Assembly (NCBI GenBank): GCA_013397115.1
Contig: VWZW01000879.1
Location: forward strand, 248,390 to 312,389
Reading direction: 5' to 3'
DNA from: Edolisoma coerulescens
Lineage: Eukaryota; Chordata; Aves; Passeriformes; Campephagidae
DNA length: 64,000 nucleotides
Shown: piece after piece, positions 38,743 through 49,807 of the stretch
Layout: each line of letters opens with the position of its first letter
How positions within the stretch are numbered: the first letter of the stretch is position 1
Translations under genes and position numbers: made by a program
The notes under the pieces: model-generated
Database searches by the model: none
The model's input: only the letters and a program-made list of their open reading frames with translations
What the model was told of the DNA's origin: nothing

Positions 38743-38799
38743 TGAAGATGATAATAGAAGACATGCTTTTGGTTACATCTTACATTGTAACCCAGGACA
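38743..38799 (-). repeat. Truncated 5' LTR of the deleted provirus
   Basis: 57 bases identical to 38306-38362. The rest of this LTR is missing. Confidence 0.85.
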
Positions 38800-41700
38800 G
38801 GCTAAAACAGGCAAGCAGATATTACTAATATGGGATTTTTGCTGCACTTTTCCCAGTGATTTTATGAGATGCACACCATGCTTTAGCTGTGCTACAGAAA
38901 GGGATGGACTCTTACCTGTTGAGCTCAGCCACGAGGTTCCTGAATGTCCTGAAGTAATAATGTGTGGTCTCTTAAAGAATTTAATACAAACAAATACAAC
39001 AAAAGAGCTTGCACTGTGATGCCTCCCTTACTTGTATTACTGAAGAGAAACTATCAAAGAAGCTACACTGTAATTACTAGATTCATGTCCTCTGCTGCTC
39101 AGATGCTATTGCCTGATAACCGTGAACTACACCTCAGAATTCTGAAGTTACCTCGGCTCTACAGAAGTGGAAGCAATGGCAAGATTAATGACTCAAAACC
39201 CAAATTCTTGTTAAGGTATGGTATTGCAACAGTAATTTGTAATTTTCTCATCATCTGAACCAGCTGCAGAGTTTCAGTACTCAGGAAGATATTTCTCAGA
39301 GCAAGAGGCTGGTAAGAGCGCAAGAGGGTGAGAGAGAGGCCATACCAGCAGCTGGAGAGAAGCCCTTGAGCACATAATGAAGCTCTTAAATGTAGTCACT
39401 TTGCCTGATTAAGTGAAATGGAAGGTGAATGTGAGACTGGTCCAGTGTGAGATAAAAGGTGTGTGGGAAGAGTCAGTATTTCGCAGTTCTCCCTGAAGGC
39501 TTTTTTATGACTTAGAAGTAACTTTTCTTTACACTAATTTTCCTTTTCCGTCACTGCTGAGTGCCCAGTCTGTAAAAGGCAAGATGGAATGTTAGACTAA
39601 AAGATTTTTAGAAGCAACAGGAGATCTGTGGTTAAAATTCATTTTGAGCTTCTGCTGAGGAAGAGATCTCCTTACTGAAAGTGGCACAAGGTTTTATTCT
39701 TAAAAGCTCTCCTCTGATTATAAGTTAATTAAAAAGCTGCTGTTTGAATAAAGAAGAAACTGCTAGAGTTCAATTTGCTATAACCCATGAACTAAGGGTG
39801 GTTTTTTTTGGAGAGGGCTTAAGAGAATTTTTAATGAAGTTAAAGTCTTATTATTCTAATAATCGGAAAATACTAGAATCATTGGAAAATACTAGACGTG
39901 TCTTTTAATAGTCATACATACCAAGATTTCTGACTGCTTACAACTTTATCTTGTTGTATCTGAGGTGACAACATCCTACTCTAAAAGTCTTTCATCTCCT
40001 CTCTTTCTGCACTCCTGCAAGGCCCAGGGTGGTTTTCAGTCTGTGTTAAGAGTACAGTAGCATCCAACTCACAGTGAGCCTTTGAAGCTGTTGTCAACAG
40101 CAGCTTCTTCATGGGCCAGTTGCCAGCCTGCTCTCTCAAGAAAGAACTCTTCTGTCCCTATACCACTCCAGTGCTCTGAACCTCAGACTAGAGTTTGAAG
40201 CACAGCTCCTGCACCAGGACACTTAAGCACATATCTGGGGTGCCCAATTCTGCCTCCCAGCCCCTCCAGAAAGTTTAACCTCTCAGTCTGCCTGGTTCCA
40301 GCATCTCTTCCCACAACACAACAGCTTTAATGTACCACCACAAGTGCAGACTTCCATTGTTGAACTCTTCAGGAATTATACAGTGTTCTTAAGGATAAAA
40401 CCAAATCTGCTTGATTTGAAGGCAATCAAATGGGTTTCTTCCAGGTCCCTGGAATACCACCAAATACATTAGTGAAGCCTCCCACCCCCATGCAGAAGTA
40501 TGTTGAACTGTCTTTACCCCCATGGAGGGCCTGTTGTCTCTTTCTCCCCTCCGACTTGCTCTAACAGCTCAGATCAACACCAGAGTGGGTTTTGTTTCCT
40601 TCTGAGCAATACCGTTGCCATCTCCTCAGACTCCAATCAGTCATGGGATTTTTTAAGTAATCATCTTGTGGTTACCTGTGCTGTGCTTAGAGTGGCACAG
40701 TTCCCAGTTTGAGAGGCTTCAGGACTAATGAAAGCAGAGGGCTTTTCTGAGATCAGAGGTTTCTACCTTTTCACAAACCATCAAACTAATGGGAAGGGAG
40801 AATAGCCCAATTTCTTGCTAACACCACTGAGCAAATCTGGGAGCAAGGAATGTTCTGCACCACACAGCTGGAGTGTGCCTCATCATGCTCCACTTCAGTA
40901 CTGGTCCCACACTGCCACACCACTTACTGTTCCAACCCCAAATATACAGCAGAGGATCCTCCAGTGTCCTTCATCCCCTTCCTTTCTGTGCCTGAGACTA
41001 GGTCTAATTTGTGCTTGTGTAGTTTTACCTATATGTGCAGTTTTCTGCAGGTAGAGGCTGTAAGAAACATCAGTGTCCCTGCACTTATTCACCTCAGTAG
41101 GTTTAACATAACAATATTAAATCCACTCCCCAGTGCAACCTTGTGCACAGGGAAGACACTGCCCCTTCCCAGACAAATGGTCGGTGGGGACCATCCTCTC
41201 AGCACCTTGCACTGGTGGGCAATACCTGTGGCAAAGTGACAAAATTTCTGTTTTCCCCAAAGTGTTGGCAAATTCTACACCCCATGAGACTTTTCTGCAC
41301 TGCCACATCTTGAGATGAAGCCTTAAATTCTATTAAATATCATATTAACTAAAAATAAAGCACACAGTTCACTAACAATCATTCCAAGTAACTGTGTGCC
41401 CCAGGCTGGTAGCAAACAACAGACTGCTGTGCTTTTAGATTAAACCATCAGGTTAAGAACAAAAGCCAGGAGAGGAAAGGAGTCTGTCTTTAGCCATATG
41501 ATTAGCTTGTCACAGCTCAACTTCTGCTCTCCTATACTGTTGGAAGCAAGGAGGGAGAAAATAAGCTCCAAGCAATTAGGTTTGCTTGAGTTGAATGATC
41601 TCTTTTATGTTCCTGCCTGCTGAAAGTTTGTTTCAATTCCCTTCCCTAAACCCTCAAGGACGGGAGGATCAAGTAAATATAAAATGATTCATTAGCTGAA

Positions 41701-42164
41701 TTTGGCTCTACCATACAGAAAAAAAAGCAGGTTATCTGTGCAAAAAACCATTAGTGACAAGAAAATGTATAGATGCTATTTATTGTCAAAGACCATAGAA
41801 CTGGACAGTGTTCAGCTTGCTTCCCATGACGAACAGATCCTTTTACTATACAACAGCACAAATCAGGACGCATCCATTTTTTAAAAATTCTAACTACATT
41901 GAGAGATGAGCAAATGAAAAAGAAAAGGGCTGTTCTGCAAGATTTCCTGTTCCGTGATGCATGGGCAATTGGCCTATATTTGTGACCCCATTTTTCTTTC
42001 AGGTCTCTGGCTGCACTGCACAGACTCGATCCTTTGATTCAAAGTCTGAAGGAGTGGGAATGGCCAATGCTGGGTACAGACTGCATCTTGAATGAGGTGC
42101 CCGGCTCTCTAACCCGCACGCTTTCTAGCTTCCACATGGCTCTAAGCCTGAACCAGACCTTACG

Positions 42165-42365
42165 TGCTGCTCTTCAGCAAAGGAAGACATAGAGACGAAC
42201 AGCCTCCTCCCGCAGGCACCTCTGTGAGTCGCACTGAAGCCGGAGCTGCTCGGCAGAGCCGGAGCCCCAGGCGGGGTGGGGCTGCGGCGGTGAACGCGCT
42301 GTGCCGCAGGAAGAGACCCTCTGCGGCTCTGCTCCCACCATCAACGCGGGAGAGGGGAGCACTGC
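42165..42365. promoter_or_regulatory. Orphan CpG-rich patch, possible promoter
   Basis: A 200-bp GC-rich island in AT-rich DNA with many CG dinucleotides (for example CTCGGCAGAGCCGG, TGCGGCGGTGAACGCG, CAACGCGGGAG). On the minus strand it runs into a fair splice donor, GCAC then GTAAGG, at 42164/42163. It could be a distal first exon of CCR6, the start of a non-coding RNA, or an unmethylated enhancer. No protein match was seen. Confidence 0.4.
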
Positions 42366-45300
42366 CCCTAAAAATCATCTGTTTCACAGGCTCTTTACAT
42401 GGCTTGTACTGCTACAGCTGTAGCGTTACGAGGTATTTCTGTGACACAAGAAACAGCGGAGCAGAGCTGTGAGACCATGTAGTCTGTGGGAGCTGCTATG
42501 GCCAATCTTAATCTTTTCCCAACAAACAGATTTTCGAGCTCATTCCCCACAACACCAGCCAAAACTAAGGTACACCTTCTGAATTTTTGTTTACAAATAG
42601 GATTATGACTTCCTGGTTCAAAACCAGAGTGCTCCTCACGGGTAATCTCAAACGTGATGCAATTATTTCTTTGGAATTTTATATTTTTTAACTCAAATTA
42701 ATCCTTGCATCTGCTTCTCCCTGCTCTAAACTGCCGAGCTTGGTATCAAGAACATATCCACATGCCCCAGGGAAGGGAGCACAGCCTCAGCCATCCCTTG
42801 TCAGTGCAAAGGGAGTTTCCTTCACCAAGCCACAGGTCTTGTGTGGCTGCCAGCACTCTTACTGTGTCAATCAATTTTACATAACTTGCTCTCTGCTACC
42901 ACCCATTGCTTTCTCAGCTTCATTGTTCTTTGGGCTAGTCTCAATTAATGCGTATGTGCTTGATTTAATTTTCTTTGTATAAACTGGATTGACTTGGGTT
43001 CTTTCAGAGTGGTACTTGGCACTGATTTCTGCATATATTTTTGCACTTCTCTGGGTTCCTTTGCATTTTTCCACAGTTTATCTTAATACATTTTGATATT
43101 TAATGCAGAAGCATGCATGCAAGAAATCAGTGCAGAAGAGCTCCTATGCATTAACATCACACTAGCATATCCTAATTTCGCTTCCCAGGCTAGATAAGAC
43201 CTATAGTCCCAATGCATTCATTTCTTTGACTGGCACTTTCAACTCCTTCAAATTAAGTACTATCAAATTGGCACACATTTATTGAAACCAGAAACTGGTG
43301 AAAGTATTCATTAATTTTAATTTCTCTCTCATGGAAGAAGACTACGAGAATTTGTCTTCTTTTTCTCTGAGATCATCAGCACCTCCCCACATCTGTGACC
43401 GCACCTTAAAGGGACCTGCACTGCCAAAACCTGCTCAAAATTCAAACTTTCTTGTACTGTCAACAGTTTCTGTTCAGGTGCCTAATTTCAAATTTCACTA
43501 GGGCTTTATTAACTTAGTCTACTGAGTGAATGTAACTGACAAACACCAGGTTTGCAGTGCTACAGTTAAAAATAGCTGGTGTATGTGTGTGTGTTGCTTT
43601 TTAATGACAGAGTCTATTACTTATATCTACTATTCCTTAAGAATCGTTTTAAATGTCATATTTCTCCCATGAATGTGTTCCAATTATGAAGTTTAGGTGC
43701 ATGTAATTCTCACCTCCAGGATTGCTTTAGTCTCTGAAACCCAGAACTTACATTTTGTAATTTCATCTTGGCTTGCTTGGAATGCTTTGAACTACTTATC
43801 TTTCAATTTTATCAGTTTCCTTTTAATGAACAGAGCACAGACCTCTTTGCAGTTCAAGGGAGATGAAGAAAACATCAGTCAAGATGTCAGCCACTTAACA
43901 CCATGAAGGTGCTTTTCTTATAAAGGTTGCCAAAATAATTTTGTAAAACTCAATCTCTGTCAAACGTTTCTAGGTAGCCAAGTATCACATTGATTTCAAG
44001 GAAATGTATGCTTCTAGATTTTGACTGAATTCATCCCTAATTTATACACAAGCCAGTATTACTTAGGTTTAATAACTTTATTTATGTTTAGAAAGAACTG
44101 GAAAGAATTTTCAGGGAGAGCAGACAGTACTGTAAGGGGTAGGCACAGCCAGACACACTGCTTAGCAGCAGCCTGTCTGCCCGCAACTGCCCCCCTTCCC
44201 TCTCTGCCCACGCTTGTTCCTCCAAACCACAATCCCCTCCCTTTCTCCCCTTTTGGTTCTGGCTCTAAATATCCCAGAACAGGATTTATGCATCCCCAAA
44301 TAGTCTTCTCCAACATCCCATCATCAGCCCATGTCTCTGTAGGTCACTCAGCCCACGAGGTGACCCAGTGGCTTGCCCGGGGGCACCTGTCCTGAGATGG
44401 CCCAGGAAAGAGACAGGGCAAGGGGTTTCAGCTTCAAGAGCTCCAGTTCAATACTGGGCTTCCCCTTGCCCTTGCTCGTCTGTGCTTGTAAGAGCTGAGC
44501 CTTAATCCCATTATCCAACATTCACCAACGTAAAAAGTAGGTGGGCTGCACGGGCACCTCTCCTCACACAGAAACATTTCCCAGCCGTGTTTCAGCTCCT
44601 GGGTGGGCAGCACTCCCCGTGCAGGAGGCTTGTTGCCACTGCAGTTTCTGAGGGGCTTGCTGATCTGGGTGGCTGCAGCGTGCTGAGCCTCACAGCCCCA
44701 TACCTCAGGAGAGGAGCTGCTGGATCACAGTGGCAGCTGCACCTGCAAAAGTTACCTCGTTCCTCTGGCCTGCTTTCCATTTGTGGAGCTGAGCTTTCAA
44801 TCACATAACACAAACTACCAGAATTACATGTCTGAAACATAATGGGAACATCAGTTTAGAAGCAAGTCTGCCACAATCACCTAAGCCAAAAATGCATCTG
44901 GAAACATTGCTGTGGCACGTGCCAGCCTTTTCCCAATAGTTCCCCTTGCAGCATGCCCTGAAGGACACCTGTCAGCCTAAACAGACCATGTTGTGAGCAC
45001 AAGGTGGAAACTTTTCCATTTCAGAGAAAAAAAAGGTGAAGCAGTTTCTTGCTATGAAAGTGCATGTGATACTTCTACAGGGGAATGGTGCAAATGACCT
45101 GATTTTACTACCTTGTATCTGTTGTGGTTTCCCCATAGCATAGAGCAATCGAAAGAAAACATTAAGAGCTGTTAAGAAACTGAAAAACAACTTCTAGAAG
45201 CCTTACAGCTTGTTTTTAAACTTAGATCCAAGTATAAGGATTGGCTGTAGTTATTTATACAGCACATTATTCAATTATGTTCTAAGTCCACGTTTCCTAA

Positions 45301-45542
45301 TAGATCTCTTCAAGGACATAAGATTTAGAACCCTACAGTAGAGTAAATGTTAAATTACTGTATTTGCAAATGTTGGCCTTTCTCCACAGGACAGTTAGCA
45401 TCTACACAAACACCTGTGTCAATAAACTGTAGCAAAACTATTTCTACCTGCAAACAGGGTACTTTGCACGCACAGAGGCAGCCAGATGGAGTCTGTCTAC
45501 CCCCATAATAATTAGTTTTCCATATCGAGGTCTGTCTCAGTA

Positions 45543-46175
45543 GAATCATGGAAAAAACTAAGTTGAAAGGGCTTGGTGGAGGTCCAGCTTGCTACTCAAA
45601 GCAGACTTAACATCAAAGCTAGATCAGGTGGCTCTGAGTCTGTCCATTTGAGTTTTGAAAATTTCCAGTGATGGAGACTTCACAATCTCTCTGGGTATCT
45701 GCTCTAAGTCCTGGACCATTTTCATGGTGATTCTTTAGATTTTATTTCATGTATGCAACTGGAATTTCTCTCACTGCAGTTTGTTGTGCTTTAACTGGGC
45801 ACCTCTAGGAAGAGTACTGGTCACTTTTTCATTAGGTCCACTGTAAGCATGGAAGTCCAGTTTAGCCACCCATCTTTACCTTCTCTTCCACAGGCAGAAC
45901 AGTGCCAGCTCCTCATAGATCACATACCCCAGTTCCACCACCATCCTCTAAGCCCCTCTACTGGGCTCTATTTTGTTGGCAGCTCTTTAACTGGGGGAGC
46001 CAAGCTGAGCACAACACTCCAGATATTGGTCTCACAAGGAAGGGGACAGAGGGGAAATAACCACTTCCCTGCACACTGACCCCTGCTTCCAGGCTTTCAC
46101 TCTTAACAGCTGCCCCTAGGCCCTTTCTGCAAAGCTGCTTTTTATCCAGCCTATCTGTCCACAATTTGGCTACAG
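45543..46175 (-). repeat. Old CR1 LINE fragment
   Basis: The plus strand shows the reverse complement of CR1: AGAATCATGGAAAAAAC, AGGTGGCTCTGAGTCTGTCC, TTTCCAGTGATGGAGACTTC, then ACAACACTCCAGATATTGG and GGTCTCACAAGGAAGGGG in order. It is diverged, with an insertion or poor match around 45720-45850. Confidence 0.8.
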
Positions 46176-47468
46176 AGATGCTTTGAGAGATTTTGGCATC
46201 TAGCCTGTAGAGGATTTAGCTTCAGTATGAATGAGATCACCTACAAATCTACCAAAATTGCACCTCTTGCAATTCAGTTCAATTTCTCTTGGCTCTGCCT
46301 TACAAGGAAAACAACAAACCAAAGGACCTGCCAGAAGAGATGCATCTGGCACTACAAAGTTCTGCAGTCATCTTTACAAGATTTAATTCCTGCTGCCTAC
46401 ACAGCACTAAAAGTAGAAGTTTGTTAGCTTTTTATCTACAAATACCCATGGATGCATTTTTTTTCCTGAAGAGATGGCTGGTCTTTGTTGATAGTATTTA
46501 ATCAGTGAAAAGGACTTTACTAAAAAGAAAACAAAGTAGTAAACCCCATCTTTACCATCATCACCTAATCAAGTGTTTCAGTTGTCTCAAGAGCTAGGTA
46601 TAGTGTCTACATATTGCCAAAACTGTCTAAAGCTGATAGTGATTTTATTATATCTGGGGAAAGCATCACTTACAAGGAAGTATTTTATGAGATGTGCTGT
46701 GGTTTCCCACTTAACTTAAAAAAAGGTGGAATGCAGTAATTTCACTAAAAAAAACCAAAACAGGTATCATTTTTATAATCCATCCTTATTACAAGAGCCA
46801 TATTAATGCTATGAAACTGTCAGCCACAGTCTAGTCCTTAAATTTTTATTTCTGAAAAATCACAGAATTTGTTAAAAAAATTACAACAAAACAGGGTACT
46901 TCTATAACCAGACCTAGCTGATCCAGAACTGCACAGAACAGTCATCAGTGCCCCTCTCAGACTCTTGCTTCTCTGCCCACAGAAATGTTCCCATCTTTTA
47001 TGACAGGACTCTGGTTGTTAATTCTAACACACCTGAGGTGGGGCACTCAACTACATTGGTCCTTCAGTGAGAAGCCTAATGTGAAATACTAAACAATACG
47101 GTTTGAAACATACAGTGAAACAAGCATTCAAGAGAACTTGTCACTTATGTTTAAATACCTCTAAGAATGGTAAACAAGACAAAATTTTGCCAATCAAGAT
47201 GGTTGGTTTTTTTTCCTTTGTTGAATCATAAACCATCTGACAACTTGGGCTGATACCACTAATGTAATCCTGTCAAGTCTTAATCAGATTCATCATCAGG
47301 AACTGCAAGATCCTTTGGGCTTAAAAGAATTCTCAACTGTAGACTGGACTATAAAAAAAGCATTTTTCATTAAAACCCCTCAAATCCCACAGAGCTTCCT
47401 TAATTTATCTAAATGTTAAGATTTCCGGTTCAACAAGTCTCAAAACACAATTTAGCCAGCACAATAGC

Positions 47469-47474
47469 TTTATT
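47469..47474 (-). terminator. CEP43: Candidate poly(A) signal of CEP43
   Basis: AATAAA on the minus strand about 2.26 kb after the stop codon. Other minus-strand AATAAA copies (for example near 47866 and 49440) could give shorter 3' UTRs. Confidence 0.4.
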
Positions 47475-49732
47475 TTACAATTTGAATTACTATACACAAT
47501 TCAGTAAAAGCTCACAGGAGGAACAGCATGGAGACTTACCACTTTTTGGTATTTCCTTCAATTAGAGCCAAAGTGCAAGATCTCCAATTAACTCCCAAGG
47601 TAAGAGAACAATACTTGGCTGTTAACACAAGTCATGTTAACACTTAAAATATCTAATTAGTTATTGAAAAGGCCACATCTTCAAATGCAATTAGAAATAT
47701 TTTAACAAACTTTTTGTTTCTTTTGGTATGATAAATTACCACATATCCTACAGCTAACAGGTAATGGAACATCATGTTTTCCCAAGGCATGTAAGAAAGC
47801 AAACAACACTCCGTTTTTCCATACACCTTAAAAATGAATGCCAGAAAACAACTGTTCATGTGGAATTTTATTTCCTTCAGACATGCTGATGCTCTTCTTA
47901 AAACAAAAACAAAACAAACAAACAAAAAAACCAAAAACAAAACAAAAAAAAAAACAAGAAAAAAGAAAAAAGAAAGGGAAAAAAAAGTCCAATCCAAACT
48001 TTTCCATACACAATATCTTGAGGCACAGGTTCCCCTACCCTTAAATGAATTATTTACACAGGCTATATAATATGTTACAACATTGTTTCTATTTGAAGTC
48101 ATGGCACATTGACTTTTTGGGGTGAAAAAAATTGTCCTCTGTATTCAGCTGCTACAATATGGCACAAAGTTAAAAGTTAACACCATGACTAAATATTCTG
48201 ATGCTTTTTTGCTGGCTATTTTTGGGGTGCACATAAATAAAAGGCACACTTTTTCTGTTTCCTCTCAAGTCATTTATGTAATGTACAAGCCTAACTTCCC
48301 AGCACTGCTCCAGGCCTGCTGGCCCAGTGCAAAAAAATATTTAAGTTGGTTTCCAGTGCTAGTAGCAGCTTTGTATGCTTAACCAATGGCTTTAGTTTAG
48401 CATGCTACTTCCACTGTGGTGACTACTGATGACAGGCCAACAGTGTTCCTGAACAAGAAAATTACAAAGCCTAAAAAAAGAAAAAAAAGTTAAAATTAAA
48501 TTATTTATATTCACTTACATGTCTATTTTCCAGATGTGTTCACAATGTTCAGAAAGTGCACATTTTGAAGTCTTGTTTCAGTATTACAAATGTCCATGAC
48601 CTACACATTATAGTAGCGCCACCTGCAACAGTATCATTAAAGAACTGTCGACCTTTCCATGACTGACCCTGTTCTGCAAGAGTATCATGAAAATACAAGA
48701 ATTTGCTCTTAGCTAGAACTTAGTGTCCATAATGTCTTCAGTGTGGTATTTTTAAATATTTGCATTTAACTCTGTACAGCAGTCAGAATTGAAAAGCAGT
48801 TTAGTAGTTTCACTTTTTGGCGCCTATTTTTACTTAAAATATTTTCAAGAATGAAAGTGATCTTACAGCACATGAAGAGCCCTCAATAATAAAAGCTCCA
48901 CTAAGTATTACACACTGTTAAAAACTTAACAAAACCCCATAAGATTTAGTTACTGATTTGTGAATCCTTAAAAAACTACTTTTCGTGATTTAACAACAGA
49001 TAACATTGATGAAATTATCATATATAAAAACAGCTTAGGTCTTAACATCAATGGTCTGACAAACATATTTAAACAAGAATATTCTGAGTTAAGACTAGTG
49101 CTAAATTTAGCTCCTAAATATAGCTAAATTTAGATTTAAGAGTTCAGATACTCTCAATTTAATATGACTTTAGAAAAGGTAAAGTCCAACTTTCAGAAGA
49201 GTCTGTAAAACAGCAGTTTCAAGTAAGTCTGGAGGAATTAGGTATTGTGGCTAGAGTTACCATAAATATGTACTACATGCTGACTTGACAAGATTGTGTT
49301 AAAAGAAGTGTGAGTTGAACCACTACCTTTGAAGGTTCTTGCTTTGGTTATCTTTAAAAAAAAAATCTGACTGTTAAAATAACAGTGCAAGTTCACTATA
49401 AAGCCACATGCCTCTTTCTTGTTCTCTTATCAATTGGTTTTTATTATGTCCACTGCCAGCAATGAACATTCTGCTTGGAAAATCCACCTCCTGCTGTAAA
49501 AGGTTTGGCTGAACCAAATGAAGAAAGTAATTCTGATATCAGACTCAAATGGGAACACACTATTTCATTTAGTTCTTGTTAAGAATATTTAAAAACCTTC
49601 TTCACCTACAGTCTTTTTGAAACACAAGGCACAAAAAGGGAGTGGACATTCCAGCAAAAGGTGATTGTCTGAAATTAATAGTCCACAGCAGTCTTCTAGT
49701 CCAGCACAATGAAAGATTTTTGCTGTCCAATT
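47475..49732 (-). other. CEP43: CEP43 3' UTR (inferred)
   Basis: AT-rich sequence downstream of the CEP43 stop, without exons of another gene. It contains a strong low-complexity tract (47899-47987). The extent depends on which poly(A) signal is used. Confidence 0.45.
47899..47987. repeat. A-rich (AAAAC)-type low-complexity tract
   Basis: About 90 bases of AAAAC, AAAC and AAAAG units on the plus strand; in the CEP43 transcript it would be U-rich with G spacing. The long open frame across it on the minus strand is a by-product. Confidence 0.85.
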
Positions 49733-49807
49733 CTATGCCACGTCTTCTAGATAATCTGCAACGTCGCTTAACTGAGAAATGGTAAGGTCTTGTGTGATGC
49801 TTTCGAG
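49733..49807 (-). CDS. CEP43: CEP43 last coding exon
   Basis: 25 codons after TTTTATTTTCTAG: LESITQDLTISQLSDV, then ADYLEDVA and TAG at 49735-49733. The human end is LTVSQLSDVADYLEDVA, so the C-terminus is complete. Confidence 0.95.
   Translation of the reverse strand, partial: LESITQDLTISQLSDVADYLEDVA

Larger units (their letters stand above)
37847..38799 (-). mobile_element. Deleted small provirus with 5-bp target duplication
   Basis: On the minus strand the element starts TGTCCTGGGTTACAATG at 38799. The first 57 bases of the LTR (38799-38743) are repeated exactly at 38362-38306, where they begin a full LTR running to 37847 (about 516 bp, ending ACTAGTACA). Between them lie 380 bp of internal sequence that end in a purine-rich stretch (AAGGGGTGGATAA), a plausible polypurine tract. 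GGCTA flanks both ends (37842-37846 and 38800-38804), a 5-bp target duplication. So this is a single insertion whose 5' LTR and most internal genes have been lost. I see no intact gag, pol or env. An N sits at 38407. The family is a bird ERV, but I cannot give its name with certainty. Confidence 0.82.
31000..47450. other. Gene-free region between CCR6 and the CEP43 3' end
   Basis: No supported coding exon in about 16 kb. It holds LTR and CR1 copies, low-complexity tracts and one CpG-rich patch, each listed separately. The remaining sequence (about 31.0-34.9, 35.9-37.8, 38.8-42.1 and 42.4-45.5 kb) shows nothing I recognise. Confidence 0.5.

Noticed and set aside
42160..42387. Minus-strand frame across the CpG-rich patch
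   Set aside because: Arg/Ala/Pro-rich translation is what any GC-rich DNA gives; kept only as a possible promoter or first exon.
47653..48102. Minus-strand frame of 149 codons with Phe-rich run
   Set aside because: It crosses the U-rich low-complexity tract of the CEP43 3' UTR; the Phe/Val run is the simple sequence itself.
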